Origin: Halorubrum sp. F4
GTDB lineage: Archaea > Halobacteriota > Halobacteria > Halobacteriales > Haloferacaceae
Length of the DNA: 64,000 nt
Direction of reading: 5' to 3'
Assembly (NCBI RefSeq): GCF_027257195.1
Contig: NZ_JAPDFS010000004.1
Coordinates: 1-64,000 of the forward strand
The first letter of the stretch is position 1. Every line of letters begins with the position of its first letter. The translations under genes were made by a program, and so were the position numbers. The notes beneath the pieces were generated by a model, which saw only the letters and a list, made by a program, of their open reading frames with translations, did not search any database and had not been told where the DNA came from. This document shows, one piece after another, positions 17,486 through 26,259 of the stretch.

Positions 17486-17524
17486 TCGGAATCGTCCCGG
17501 GATCGTCTCGGGGTCGGATCGTTC

Positions 17525-18649
17525 TCAGAGGAAGTCGGCAACGACGTACACGGCCGCGTATCCGACTAACGCGGCCGTGACTCCGGCGAGCGCGGTGAAC
17601 GTAAGCGCGAGTGCCGACGGCGGGACGGTGATCCGTCGGCGTAACTCGTCTCTGCCCGGAAGCGAGAATCCGGAGATGACTCCCCGTGAATTCGGTATCC
17701 CGGGCGTCCACCTTCGTCGTCCCGTCACCCACCTTCGCCGCCCCCTCATCCATCTCCGCCACCCGACCGTCCACCTCCGCCATCCGGTCGAACCGGGCGT
17801 CAGGGATAACCCGCCGCAGACGACGCCGACGGCGAGGATCGAGAACACGAAGTGATACGAGACCTCGAGCGTCGGCGGCGTCATGAGGACGGCGGCGACG
17901 CCGTAGGCCAGCCCGGCCGCGGCGCGCGGATCGATCGCCTTCCGCCACGAGCGGCCCGTGACGGTGGCGACCGCGACCGCCGCCAGCCAGATGGCGGCCA
18001 GCTCGAGCGCGAACGCACCGAGCAGGTGTACCGTCGGGTCGCCGTGGAGCAGCACCCGCCCGTCGAGGAGGCGGACGTCGAAGGGGTAGAACAGCTTCGG
18101 CGGCTCGCCGGTGACGAGATCACCCCACGGATGCGAGAGCAGCCCGAAGACGGCCGCGGCCGCGACGGCCCGCCCGGAGAGGTCGGTCCGTAGTCGAGCG
18201 AGCGTCGCGATCGCGAGTCCGCCGATCGCGAACGTCCCGAGAACCACCAGCCCGAGCGTGCCGTTCTGCGCGGAAGCGACCGCGACGAGCGCGGCCAGCA
18301 CGGCGACGGAGAGGACCGATCCGATCGCCCGAACCGACCGTCTGCGGCCCCACGCGACCGCCCAGAGACCGAACGCGCCGCCGGCGAGAACCGACACGAC
18401 GAGCGAGTGGGTCAGCGCGCGATGGACCTCGCGGGTGGCGTCCCAGAGCGTGCTCGGCCGAGTGAGCGACTCCGTGGAGAGGCTCCCGAGATCGATCGCG
18501 ACCGCCGCGTACGCCATGTCGACGTCGGGGAGGGCGGCGAACGCGCCGGCGACCGCACCGATCGCCAGCGCGCGGTCGGCGGACCAGCCCAGTCGGTCCG
18601 CGAGGAGGGCCGCGAGGGCGAACGCGAGCAGCGCGTGGCCGATGAACAC
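17525..18649 (-). CDS. YdjM-like membrane-bound metal-dependent hydrolase
   Basis: A 374-residue membrane protein of the DUF457/YdjM family. The N-terminus [15 protein letters not shown], then PDVDM, HRALTHS and LSHPWGDL carry the His/Asp residues expected for a metal site facing the membrane. The GTG at 18649 is chosen because a CTTATCTC box lies about 25 bases upstream (18670-18680), giving a leaderless transcript; longer frames would put that box inside the coding region. A cytoplasmic-type loop near residue 290 holds a seven-residue WRRW repeat, four times. The gene is divergent from aroA. The enzymatic substrate is unknown. Confidence 0.82.
   Translation of the reverse strand: MFIGHALLAFALAALLADRLGWSADRALAIGAVAGAFAALPDVDMAYAAVAIDLGSLSTESLTRPSTLWDATREVHRALTHSLVVSVLAGGAFGLWAVAWGRRRSVRAIGSVLSVAVLAALVAVASAQNGTLGLVVLGTFAIGGLAIATLARLRTDLSGRAVAAAAVFGLLSHPWGDLVTGEPPKLFYPFDVRLLDGRVLLHGDPTVHLLGAFALELAAIWLAAVAVATVTGRSWRKAIDPRAAAGLAYGVAAVLMTPPTLEVSYHFVFSILAVGVVCGGLSLTPGSTGWRRWTVGWRRWMRGRRRWVTGRRRWTPGIPNSRGVISGFSLPGRDELRRRITVPPSALALTFTALAGVTAALVGYAAVYVVADFL
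17705..17788 (-). repeat. Four tandem 21-base repeats encoding WRRW units
   Basis: Units 17705-17725, 17726-17746, 17747-17767 and 17768-17788 encode [21 protein letters not shown] and GRRRWTP in the YdjM-like protein. A Trp/Arg-rich cationic repeat is striking in an acidic proteome. Confidence 0.85.
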
Positions 18650-18794
18650 GCCGGCACGTACGACCGGGAGAGAGATAAGCGGCTCGCAGGCTCCATGCGA
18701 CCGTGTCACGAACGATCCCTTACCGGGACAAGTGTTATCGTGGTTACGCATCGCATCCGGTACCCACTTACCGACGCGCGCGACAGGGGACGAC

Positions 18795-20132
18795 ATGGAC
18801 GTTCACGTCAGCAGATCCGCGGTCGAAGGGACGGCTCGTGCGCCGCCCTCGAAGAGCTACACGCACCGCGCGCTGCTCGCGGCAGGGTACAGCGACGGCG
18901 CGACGGTGGCCTCTCCGCTCGTCTCGGCCGACACGCGAGCGACCGCCCGCGCCGTGACCGCCTACGGCGGCTCCGTCGATCCCGCTCCCGAGGACTGGGT
19001 TCCCGATCAGGACGCCCTCGCCGTCGACGGCTTCGACGGTCGGCCCGCGGTTCCCGACGACGTCATCGACTGCGGGAACTCGGGGACCACGACCCGCCTC
19101 GTGACCGGAACCGCCGCGCTCGGCGACGGCGGCACCGTCCTCACCGGCGACTCGTCGCTTCGCTCGCGTCCGCAGGGGCCGCTGCTCGAGGCCCTCTCCG
19201 ACCTCGGCGTCCGCGCCGAATCGACCCGCGGCAACGGGCAGGCCCCTCTCGTCGTCTTCGGACCGCTCTCGGGCGGGGAGGTGGCGATCCCCGGCGACGT
19301 CTCCTCGCAGTACGTCACCGCCCTGTTGATGGCCGGCGCGGTCACCGACGACGGGATCGAGGTGTCGCTGACGACGGAGCTCAAGTCCGCGCCCTACGTC
19401 GACATCACGCTCGAACTCCTCGCCGACTTCGGGATCACCGCCGAGCCGGTCGGCAGCGAGACCGCCGACGGCGCGGAGGGGTTCGTCGTCCCCGGCGGCC
19501 AGACGTATTCTCCGGAAGGCGGGCGATACGAGGTCCCCGGCGACTTCTCGTCGATCTCCTATCTCGTCGCCGCGGGCGCGGTCGCCGCCGCCCCCGACGG
19601 CGCGGTCCGGATCGAGGGAGCCCGACCGAGCGCACAGGGTGACGCCGCCATCGTCGACGTCGCGGAGCGGATGGGCGCGGCCATCGACTGGGACCGCGAG
19701 GCGGGCGTCATCACGGTCGAGCGCTCGGCGCTCTCCGGGGTCGAGGTCGACGTCGGCGACACCCCCGACTTGCTCCCGACGATCGCGACGCTCGGCGCGG
19801 TCGCCGACGGCGACACCCGGATCGTGAACTGCGAGCACGTCCGTTACAAGGAGACCGACCGCGTCTCGGCGATGGCCGAGGAGCTCGAGCGGCTCGGCGC
19901 GGCGACGACCGAGGAACCCGACGTCCTCATGATCCATGGATCCGAGAGCGACCTCCGGGGTGCGACCGTCGACGGCCGGGCCGACCACCGGATCGTGATG
20001 GCGCTCGCGGTGGCGGGGCTCGCGGCGGAGGGAACGACCACGATCCGCGGCGGCGAACACGTCGACGTCTCGTTCCCGACGTTCTTCGAGACGATGGCGG
20101 AGCTGGGCGCGACGCTCGAACACGGGGAGTGA
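18795..20132 (+). CDS. aroA: 3-phosphoshikimate 1-carboxyvinyltransferase (EPSP synthase)
   Basis: A 445-residue enzyme that joins phosphoenolpyruvate to shikimate-3-phosphate, the sixth step of the shikimate pathway to aromatic amino acids. Family signatures are complete: [11 protein letters not shown] near residue 18, [10 protein letters not shown] near 95, [13 protein letters not shown] near 120, and [11 protein letters not shown] near 350. The ATG at 18795 begins the typical N-terminus ([13 protein letters not shown]); upstream frame is antisense to the divergent gene. No other shikimate gene is in the window. Confidence 0.96.
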   Translation: MDVHVSRSAVEGTARAPPSKSYTHRALLAAGYSDGATVASPLVSADTRATARAVTAYGGSVDPAPEDWVPDQDALAVDGFDGRPAVPDDVIDCGNSGTTTRLVTGTAALGDGGTVLTGDSSLRSRPQGPLLEALSDLGVRAESTRGNGQAPLVVFGPLSGGEVAIPGDVSSQYVTALLMAGAVTDDGIEVSLTTELKSAPYVDITLELLADFGITAEPVGSETADGAEGFVVPGGQTYSPEGGRYEVPGDFSSISYLVAAGAVAAAPDGAVRIEGARPSAQGDAAIVDVAERMGAAIDWDREAGVITVERSALSGVEVDVGDTPDLLPTIATLGAVADGDTRIVNCEHVRYKETDRVSAMAEELERLGAATTEEPDVLMIHGSESDLRGATVDGRADHRIVMALAVAGLAAEGTTTIRGGEHVDVSFPTFFETMAELGATLEHGE

Positions 20133-20193
20133 ACGGAGAGGAACGAGGAGGAACGAACGACGGGGCGGGAGACGAGGACTCTACCGGGAGAGC

Positions 20194-20901
20194 CTATTTC
20201 CAGTCCTCTGACCGTCTTCGCGATCGCAATTCGCCCTTTGCCCGCCTCTGCCACGGCCAGAACGTGATCAGGAACAGACACCCGTAGGCAAGTCCGACGA
20301 TCGAGAGGACGACTACTCCCGGGACGCCACCGACTGCGGCCGTCCCGACGACTCCGGTCGACGTGGAAGCGAACACGGTTAGTCGGATGAGCCACGCACC
20401 ACCCAGCACGGAGAGCAAGGGAAGGTAGACCCGCTGGAGTCGGCGGGCGACCGCTTCGGTTGCCGGGATCTTGATCGTCGGCTCACGGAGGTCTTCACTC
20501 AGGAGCTTCCGCCAGCTCGATTGCTCGACGCCTCGTGGATCGAGCGCGTTCGCAAAGACGTTCTCCTCGAGGATCCGTACCCGCGACCGCCAGATGTCAT
20601 ACGTCCGATATCGACGAGCCTCGATACCGAGAAAGACGAGCAGCAGTATCATGGCCACGACCAGAACGTAGTGGGGGCGGGTATCCGCGGAGAACGTCCA
20701 GGTGAGTAACGACGCAGTCAACACGACGGCCCAGTTCGTCGTTCTATCGATCCGCGTCCGCCACGACGTCGCGCGGCCGAGTTCACCACGATACACGTGG
20801 CCCATGAGCGAGAAGAGATCGGACGGGTCACGTGCTGCCTCCCCACCGACCTCACGTTCTTCAGTTGATTCCGGATCGAAGTCTTCCGGAGAGTCGGTCA
20901 T
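20194..20901 (-). CDS. DUF2270 family membrane protein
   Basis: A 235-residue protein with two pairs of membrane segments: WAVVLTASLLTWTF and YVLVVAMILLLVFLGIEARRY near residues 60-95, and two more near 165-215. Conserved features are GHVYRGELGRATSWRTRIDRTTNWAV and RRYRTYDIWRSRVRILEENVF, typical of DUF2270, a family of unknown function. The N-terminal 25 residues are acidic. ACTAAAG about 30 bases upstream is a weak TATA candidate. It is convergent with aroA. Confidence 0.85.
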   Translation of the reverse strand: MTDSPEDFDPESTEEREVGGEAARDPSDLFSLMGHVYRGELGRATSWRTRIDRTTNWAVVLTASLLTWTFSADTRPHYVLVVAMILLLVFLGIEARRYRTYDIWRSRVRILEENVFANALDPRGVEQSSWRKLLSEDLREPTIKIPATEAVARRLQRVYLPLLSVLGGAWLIRLTVFASTSTGVVGTAAVGGVPGVVVLSIVGLAYGCLFLITFWPWQRRAKGELRSRRRSEDWK

Positions 20902-20987
20902 GTAGGTACGGACGAAACGCGAGAACTAAAGACCGCAGGCTTGGGATCGACGCCTTTGAACGGTAGCCGAAGATCGTTCGGTCCCTC

Positions 20988-22049
20988 CTAGGCCGCGGGC
21001 AGCCGCACCGTGACGATCCCGCCGTCGCCGTCGTCCCGGTCGCCGATCGACAGGCTACCGTCGTAGTGTTCGATCACCCACTTGGCGAGCCACAGTCCGA
21101 GCCCGCTGCTGTGCTGGAGCTGCGTCTCCGTGCGGTCCTCGTTGATGAGCGCCGTCTCGTCGTCGGGGAAGCCGTCGCCGTCGTCCAACACTTCGATCCG
21201 GACCGTCCCGTCGGTTCGTTCCCCCCGAACGGTGACGGAGGGCGGGTCCCCGCCGTACCGGAACGCGTTGTCGATCAACTCCTCGAGCGCCGCGTCGACG
21301 TGGTCGCCGGCCATCACCGTACACTCGCCCTCGAGATCCGTTTCGAGGGTTCCCTCCGGGTATTCCCCTTCCCACTCGGACCGGCGGTCGTCGACGGCCG
21401 TCGAGAGGTCGATCGGGGTCCGGTCCGCCTCCCGATCGAGCAGGTCGTCGAAGACGCGGATCTGCGACTGGGTCTCCCCGAGGTCGGATCCGATCTCCGT
21501 GATCCGGCGACCGAGGTCGAGACTTCCCTCGCTCTCCGTCCCGTCGCCAGCCGAGAGCTGTTCGCCGTATCCGATCAGCAGTTGGGCGGCGTGTCGCAGG
21601 TCGTGTCGAACGAACCGGTTCATCACCGCCGCCTTCTGTTGTTGTTTCACGAGCCGCCGCGCGCGGATCCGCCGCACGTCGTTGAACCCGATCAGGACGT
21701 GGGCGAACGCGCTCACGCCGACGATTATCGCGCCCGAGACGAGCGGTTCGGCCACGCTCGCGCCGGTGGCGACCTGAAGGGAGTACACCAACACGAGGAC
21801 GGCGCTCGTCGCAACCACGCCCAGCGTGTTCCAGCCCGCGATCCGGAGGAGATGTCCCGACTCGACGTCGGTCCGGTACGCGAACGGTCCCGTGACCGTG
21901 AACGCGACGCCGAAGAGCAGGGTCACGCTCGTGACGACCACGTCCACGATCCCGGTCGTCCCGGTGGCGAATCCGCGAACGGCGATCGCTCCGAGTCCCA
22001 CCCCGGTTAGACTGATAACGAGCGCCCCGACCAGGCGTCTGAGATCCAT
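20988..22049 (-). CDS. Membrane-bound sensor histidine kinase
   Basis: A 353-residue kinase with about four N-terminal membrane helices (residues 8-120) and no PAS or GAF domain. A short charged linker follows, then an H-box RHDLRH with H149, an N-box EELIDNAFRYGG, a G1 box DDGDGFPDDE and a G2 GLGLWLAKWV. The membrane part probably senses the signal directly. The ATG at 22049 is chosen at the first hydrophobic helix; the open frame upstream runs through the arginase gene. No response regulator is adjacent, common for haloarchaeal orphan kinases. Confidence 0.9.
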   Translation of the reverse strand: MDLRRLVGALVISLTGVGLGAIAVRGFATGTTGIVDVVVTSVTLLFGVAFTVTGPFAYRTDVESGHLLRIAGWNTLGVVATSAVLVLVYSLQVATGASVAEPLVSGAIIVGVSAFAHVLIGFNDVRRIRARRLVKQQQKAAVMNRFVRHDLRHAAQLLIGYGEQLSAGDGTESEGSLDLGRRITEIGSDLGETQSQIRVFDDLLDREADRTPIDLSTAVDDRRSEWEGEYPEGTLETDLEGECTVMAGDHVDAALEELIDNAFRYGGDPPSVTVRGERTDGTVRIEVLDDGDGFPDDETALINEDRTETQLQHSSGLGLWLAKWVIEHYDGSLSIGDRDDGDGGIVTVRLPAA

Positions 22050-22123
22050 GGCCCCGGTCGCGGAGCCTGACACATAATCGTGATGGATCCGATCGTTTCG
22101 CGTTCCCGAAACGACCGGCCACC

Positions 22124-23029
22124 CTAGATGACGCGCTTTCCGAACGCGCTGGCGGCCAGTTCCGTCGCGAGCTCCGCCGTCTCGTTGTGCTGGTCGAGCG
22201 TCGGGTTCACCTCGACGAGCTCCATCGATCTGAGGCAGTCGGCGTCGTCGACGATCTCCATCGCGCTGTGGGCCTCCCGGTAGGTCACCCCGCCGCGGAC
22301 CGGCGTCCCCACGCCCGGTGCCTCCTTGGGGTCGAGCCAGTCGAGGTCGAGGCTGATGTGAACGCCGTCGACGCCCGCCGACGCCGCATCGAGCGCGTCC
22401 TCGGTCACGTCCGTGATCCCTCGTTCGTCGATGTCGGACATCGTGTAGGCGGTGAACCCGTGCTCGCGCAGGAGTTCGACCTCCGCGCCGTCGACCGACC
22501 GGAGCCCGACGAGCGCGACGTTCTCCGGGTCGAGCCCGGACGCGTTCGCCCACGGGGTGTCCGCGAAGTCGCCGATCCCGAGCGCGGCCGCGAGCGGCAT
22601 CCCGTGGACGTTGCCCGAGGGCGTCGTCGACGGGGTGTTGAGGTCGGCGTGTGCGTCGAACCACACCGCGCCGACGTCGGCGTCGCGGGCGGCCCCCACG
22701 AGGGATCCGATCGCGATCGAGTGGTCGCCGCCGAGCGCCAGCGGGACCGCCCCCTCGGCGAGCGTCCCGTCCACCTCGTCGGCGAGGCGTCGGCAGACGT
22801 CGGCGACCTCGTGGAGGAACTTCGCGTCGCCCTCCGACGGGGCGTCCGTGTCCGGGTCCCGCTCCTCGGCGCGGGGCACCGCGAGGTCCCCGGCGTCGAC
22901 GACGTCGACGCCCGCGCCCGCCAGCTCGTCCGCGAGCCCGCCGTAGCGGATCGCGGACGGTCCCATGTCGACCCCGCGTCGGTTGGCTCCGTAGTCGGTC
23001 GGCGCGCCGATGATCTTGACTCTCGTCAT
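22124..23029 (-). CDS. rocF: Arginase
   Basis: A 301-residue ureohydrolase with all manganese-binding motifs: GGDHSIAIG, DAHADLNTP and SLDLDWLDP. NVHGMPLAAALG and the C-terminal ELVEVNPTLDQHNETAELA match arginase rather than agmatinase. It hydrolyses arginine to ornithine and urea, feeding arginine breakdown or polyamine synthesis. The ATG at 23029 gives the family-typical MTRVKIIGAPTDYGANRRG start; the longer frame adds an unrelated Ser/Pro-rich stretch. It is not in an operon with the downstream kinase as far as spacing (74 bases) shows. Confidence 0.94.
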   Translation of the reverse strand: MTRVKIIGAPTDYGANRRGVDMGPSAIRYGGLADELAGAGVDVVDAGDLAVPRAEERDPDTDAPSEGDAKFLHEVADVCRRLADEVDGTLAEGAVPLALGGDHSIAIGSLVGAARDADVGAVWFDAHADLNTPSTTPSGNVHGMPLAAALGIGDFADTPWANASGLDPENVALVGLRSVDGAEVELLREHGFTAYTMSDIDERGITDVTEDALDAASAGVDGVHISLDLDWLDPKEAPGVGTPVRGGVTYREAHSAMEIVDDADCLRSMELVEVNPTLDQHNETAELATELAASAFGKRVI

Positions 23030-23234
23030 ATCGGTAGGGGAACCCCCCACCGCTTGAAAGGCATGGATCCGCGGAGAACGGGAGTCTCGGGGAGCCGTGT
23101 CTCGAGGAATCGAACTCGCGAAGACCGACCCGCGAAACGTCGGACTCACGAAAGAGCCGTCGCCGACGAACGAACCGTCAGCCACGAACGTCCGGATCCG
23201 TCACGGTTTCCTCGTCGCCGCCGAACGAACGCGT

Positions 23235-23471
23235 ATGGGCGGGAAGGACACGGACGGAAGCGACCGCGAGCCGGGACCCGTCGAGCCGGAGGATATCGGT
23301 CCGGCCGGGGCGATGATCGCCGTCGCGTTCACCGGGTCCGTGATCGCGTTCGTCGGCTTCGTGCTGCTCGTCCTCCTCGGCGACGTCGGGTTCGTTCTCG
23401 TCGCGATCGGCCTTCTCGTCGTGTTCGCGAGCCCCGCGGCGTACCTCCGATACCGGCAGCTCTACGCGTGA
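23235..23471 (+). CDS. Small two-helix haloarchaeal membrane protein
   Basis: A 78-residue protein: an acidic N-terminal 28 residues, then two hydrophobic segments (MIAVAFTGSVIAFVGFVLLV and VGFVLVAIGLLVVFASPAAY). No family is recognised. The ATG at 23235 is chosen because the longer frame adds a repetitive basic stretch. Function unknown. Confidence 0.6.
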   Translation: MGGKDTDGSDREPGPVEPEDIGPAGAMIAVAFTGSVIAFVGFVLLVLLGDVGFVLVAIGLLVVFASPAAYLRYRQLYA

Positions 23472-23514
23472 ACGGCGGCGGGGACCGCACTGGGCAGTCC
23501 GCCGCGACCGAATA

Positions 23515-23523
23515 CATTTATAA
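23515..23523 (+). promoter_or_regulatory. TATA box of the HTH/Rrf2-like gene
   Basis: ATTTATAAG at 23515-23523 is a strong TATA match. It predicts transcription from about 23543, close to the ATG at 23542 and 26 bases before the ATG at 23569, leaving the true start ambiguous. Confidence 0.6.
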
Positions 23524-23568
23524 GTGACTTCCATCGCCTTTATGCGGGGTCGCCATCTACTCGGATCC

Positions 23569-24102
23569 ATGTCATCGATCGAACTCACGTCGAGCCAGAA
23601 AAGCATCCTCTCGGCGCTCATCAACCTCTACGGGGAGGAGGAGGACGCCGTCAAGGGGGAAGCGATCGCCGAGGAGGTCGACCGTAACCCGGGAACCATC
23701 CGGAACCAGATGCAGAGCCTGAAGGCGCTCCAGCTCGTCGAGGGCGTCCCGGGCCCGAAGGGCGGCTACAAACCGACGTCGAACGCCTACGAGGCGCTCG
23801 ACATCCAGCGGATGGACGAGCCCGCACACGTCCCGATCAAACACGAGGGCGAGACCGTCGACGGCGTGAACGTCGACGGGATCGACCTCTCGAGCGTCCA
23901 CCACCCCGAACTCTGCCGGGCCGAGATCCACGTCCAGGGCTCGGTACGCGACTTCCACGAGGGCGACTCGGTGACGGTCGGGCCCACGCCGCTCTCGAAG
24001 CTGCTCATCGAGGGAACCGTCGACGGCAAGGACGACACCGCGAACGTCCTCATCCTCCGGATCGACGACATGCACGCGCCCGCCGGCGAAGCCGCACACT
24101 GA
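23569..24102 (+). CDS. Winged-helix transcriptional regulator
   Basis: A 177-residue protein with an N-terminal winged helix (about 3-75; SSQKSILSALINL, AEEVDRNPGTIRNQMQSL, GPKGGYKPTSNAYEAL). The C-terminal beta-rich ligand domain contains VHHPELCRAEIHVQGSVRDF. This resembles archaeal regulators whose N-terminal HTH is often linked to CBS domains; here only the short form is present. The start at 23569 (MSSIEL) is preferred by memory of family N-termini, but the ATG at 23542 suits the TATA box better. Target genes unknown. Confidence 0.8.
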   Translation: MSSIELTSSQKSILSALINLYGEEEDAVKGEAIAEEVDRNPGTIRNQMQSLKALQLVEGVPGPKGGYKPTSNAYEALDIQRMDEPAHVPIKHEGETVDGVNVDGIDLSSVHHPELCRAEIHVQGSVRDFHEGDSVTVGPTPLSKLLIEGTVDGKDDTANVLILRIDDMHAPAGEAAH

Positions 24103-24174
24103 ACTCACGTGTTCTTCGCGGATTCCGACGACCGCGACGGCGACGCCGACGATACCGAACCGGGAGCGGCATCA

Positions 24175-24744
24175 TCACATGTGGAGTCGGTCAAACGACT
24201 CGGGATAGTCAATGACGAGTCCATCCGAGTCAACCGGCAACTCGGCCGTGAACCCGCTGGATAGGTTTTCATAGCGATACCGTCCGCCGGTCTCGTCGAT
24301 CGGATCGAGGCAGGTATATCTCTGAGAGGCGGCCTCGACACGCAGTTCGGGTGCCGAGACGTAGACGACCCGAACCTCGGACGACTCGTTCCGATCGAGT
24401 TCCAGGCGTCGGATCCGTAGCGTGTTGCTGAACGGCGTTGCTGATATGTCGACGTCGACGCATCCGCCCAGCGTCGATATCACCTCGCCTCGACCGTCAG
24501 TCCATTTGCCTTCCCCGTCCGTGCGAAGCGTTACCGATTCCGATTCTCGACCGAGGGTGGCAACGGTCACTCACCGAACGTGATATCGGCGATCGCACTC
24601 GATCTCGTAGCGGAGACGAAACGACGTATCATCGACCGAACCGATGATAACGCTCTCAGCAGCGATGCCTGCGGAATCCTCGATGAGACGGAGGGACTCC
24701 ATCCCGACCCCGGTAACCGGCGACCAGAACACGTCTCGATCCAT
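24175..24744 (-). pseudogene. Glycolipid-binding family gene interrupted by in-frame TGA
   Basis: Two pieces in one frame together make a full-length putative glycolipid-binding (PF06475-type) protein of about 189 codons. The N-terminal piece has FWSPVTGVGMESLRLIED and FRLRYEIECDRRYHVR. The C-terminal piece has SVTLRTDGEGKWTD, GCVDVDISATPFSNTLRIRR, SQRYTC and SGFTAELPVDSDGLVIDYPE. A TGA at 24571-24573 (codon 58) separates them with no frameshift. A GTG follows directly, so internal re-initiation could still yield a truncated product. Either a recent nonsense mutation or a sequencing error explains it. The region is also less GC-rich than its neighbours. Confidence 0.8.
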
Positions 24745-24841
24745 ATAACGAATGAACCTCACGAGGGTGGATCGTGATACGTTTTCGTATCCTCCGGACG
24801 AGAAGCATCCGCGAGCAGCGTGGCGCGTCGTGACACCGGCA

Positions 24842-24969
24842 GCCGGCGCTCCGCGCCGGCGACGAAGTGAGCAGTTCACCGACGGAGCCGTCGAAGACGG
24901 CGGAGTCGGCTTTTTCCCTCCAGGTTTTTGGAGGAAGGGTTCCCAGAGGGAACCCTTCCTGGAAAAAGG
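24842..24969. repeat. Cluster of strong inverted repeats downstream of ndh
   Basis: Three stems are seen in the gap. GCCGGCGC/GCGCCGGC (24842-24849 and 24853-24860) has a 3-base loop. CCTCCA/TGGAGG lies at 24917-24934. AGGAAGGGTTCCC/GGGAACCCTTCCT (24932-24944 and 24948-24960) is a perfect 13-bp stem with a 3-base loop. Outer arms TTTTTCC (24911-24917) and GGAAAAA (24961-24967) also pair. On the minus strand it lies 20 bases past the oxidoreductase stop, so a terminator or mRNA-stabilising structure is likely; a mobile-element remnant is possible. Confidence 0.65.
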
Positions 24970-24988
24970 TGGAAGTGAAAGGGGCCGG

Positions 24989-26170
24989 TTACATATCGCC
25001 GAATGCGCCGATTCCGCGCCCGGTCGAGGAGACCTTCGCGATCCAGCGCGAGGCGATCGCCTTCTTCAGCAGCTTCGCCGGGGTCCCGCCGAACGTCTTG
25101 ATCGGCATCCCGACCACGTCGTGGGCGACCGCCTCCTCGCCCACGGAGATCACGGTTCCCTTGTCCTCGTGTTGCCACGAGTGGAGCGGCGCGCCGCGGG
25201 CCGCTCGCGCGAGGTTGTCGCCGGCGACCTCCGCGGCCTGCCAGGCGGCCTGGGCGGTCGGCGGGGCGACGTCGTCGCCGCCCTGGTCGACCAAGGCGGT
25301 GTCGCCGATGGCGAACACGCGATCGTCGCTCGTGGTGAAGTCGGACTCCGCGAACACGCGGTTCGATCGGTCGTCCTTCTCGACGTCGACCGCGTCGAGC
25401 TCCTTCTGGCCGGTGATCCCGCCGGTCCAGATCAGCACGTCGTAGGCCAGTTCCTCCGGCTCCTCGTCCTCGCCGCCGCCGAGATACACCGCGTCCTCGT
25501 CGGCCTTCGAGATGAAGTCGCCGGTGAGGATCTCCACGTCCGCGTCCTCGAGCCGCTGGCGGAGCGCGCCCTGAAGCTGCGGGTCGTTGCCGGGGAACAC
25601 CTCGTCCAACCCCTCGACGAGCGTGATGTCGAGGGGAGCCCGGTGTTTGTCGCGGTACTCCGCGATCTCGCCGGCGGTCTGGATCCCCGAGAGGCCCGCA
25701 CCGCCGACGAGGACTTGCGCTGGCTCGGAGCGGGTCGCGTTCCCCGCCGCCTCGCGAACGTCGTCGTGGATCGCCTGCGCGTCGGCCAGGCTCTTGAGCT
25801 GGTGGGCGTGCTCCTTCAGGCCGTCGATGCCGAAGAAGGCGGTGGTGGAGCCGATCGCCAAGAGCAGGTAGTCGTACTCGACGGCCTCGCCGTCGTCGGT
25901 CTCGACGACCTGGTCCTCCGTGTCGACGTCGACGACGCGGCCCTGAACGAACTCGCCGTCCTCGGACATGATCTCGCCGACGGGGATGGTGATGTTGTCC
26001 TCGACGGCGGGGTTCCGGATCGCGCGGTGGACCTCGTGTAAGACGAGGTGGTAGTCGTGTTCCGAGATCCAGGTAAGCTCGGCCTCGCCCTCGCCGACCT
26101 CGTCTTCGAACGCCTTCACTGCCCCGGCACCGGCGTATCCGGAGCCGACGACGACGACCTGAGTTGTCAT
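24989..26170 (-). CDS. FAD-dependent pyridine nucleotide-disulphide oxidoreductase (type II NADH dehydrogenase-like)
   Basis: A 393-residue flavoprotein with the N-terminal FAD Rossmann motif VVVVGSGYAGAGAVKAF and a second dinucleotide motif VLVGGAGLSGIQTAGEIAEY near residue 160. The family signature RVFAIGDTALVDQG is present, followed by PPTAQAAWQAAEVAGDNLAR. These features fit NDH-2, which moves electrons from NADH to the quinone pool without pumping protons; sulfide:quinone reductase is less likely because the catalytic cysteines are not seen. The ATG at 26170 lies about 25 bases after a CTTTACCC box. Membrane contact would be by the amphipathic C-terminus. Confidence 0.88.
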   Translation of the reverse strand: MTTQVVVVGSGYAGAGAVKAFEDEVGEGEAELTWISEHDYHLVLHEVHRAIRNPAVEDNITIPVGEIMSEDGEFVQGRVVDVDTEDQVVETDDGEAVEYDYLLLAIGSTTAFFGIDGLKEHAHQLKSLADAQAIHDDVREAAGNATRSEPAQVLVGGAGLSGIQTAGEIAEYRDKHRAPLDITLVEGLDEVFPGNDPQLQGALRQRLEDADVEILTGDFISKADEDAVYLGGGEDEEPEELAYDVLIWTGGITGQKELDAVDVEKDDRSNRVFAESDFTTSDDRVFAIGDTALVDQGGDDVAPPTAQAAWQAAEVAGDNLARAARGAPLHSWQHEDKGTVISVGEEAVAHDVVGMPIKTFGGTPAKLLKKAIASRWIAKVSSTGRGIGAFGDM

Positions 26171-26259
26171 GGATGCGGATCCGCGGTCCGCGGGTAAAGA
26201 CGCTTTGGAACCGCTCTCACGTGGAGCCGCGGGGAGATCTCGATCCCCTTCCCGTTCGC

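Noticed and set aside
24842..24969. Insertion-sequence ends
   Set aside because: Strong inverted repeats are present but there is no transposase fragment or target-site duplication visible; kept only as a repeat cluster.
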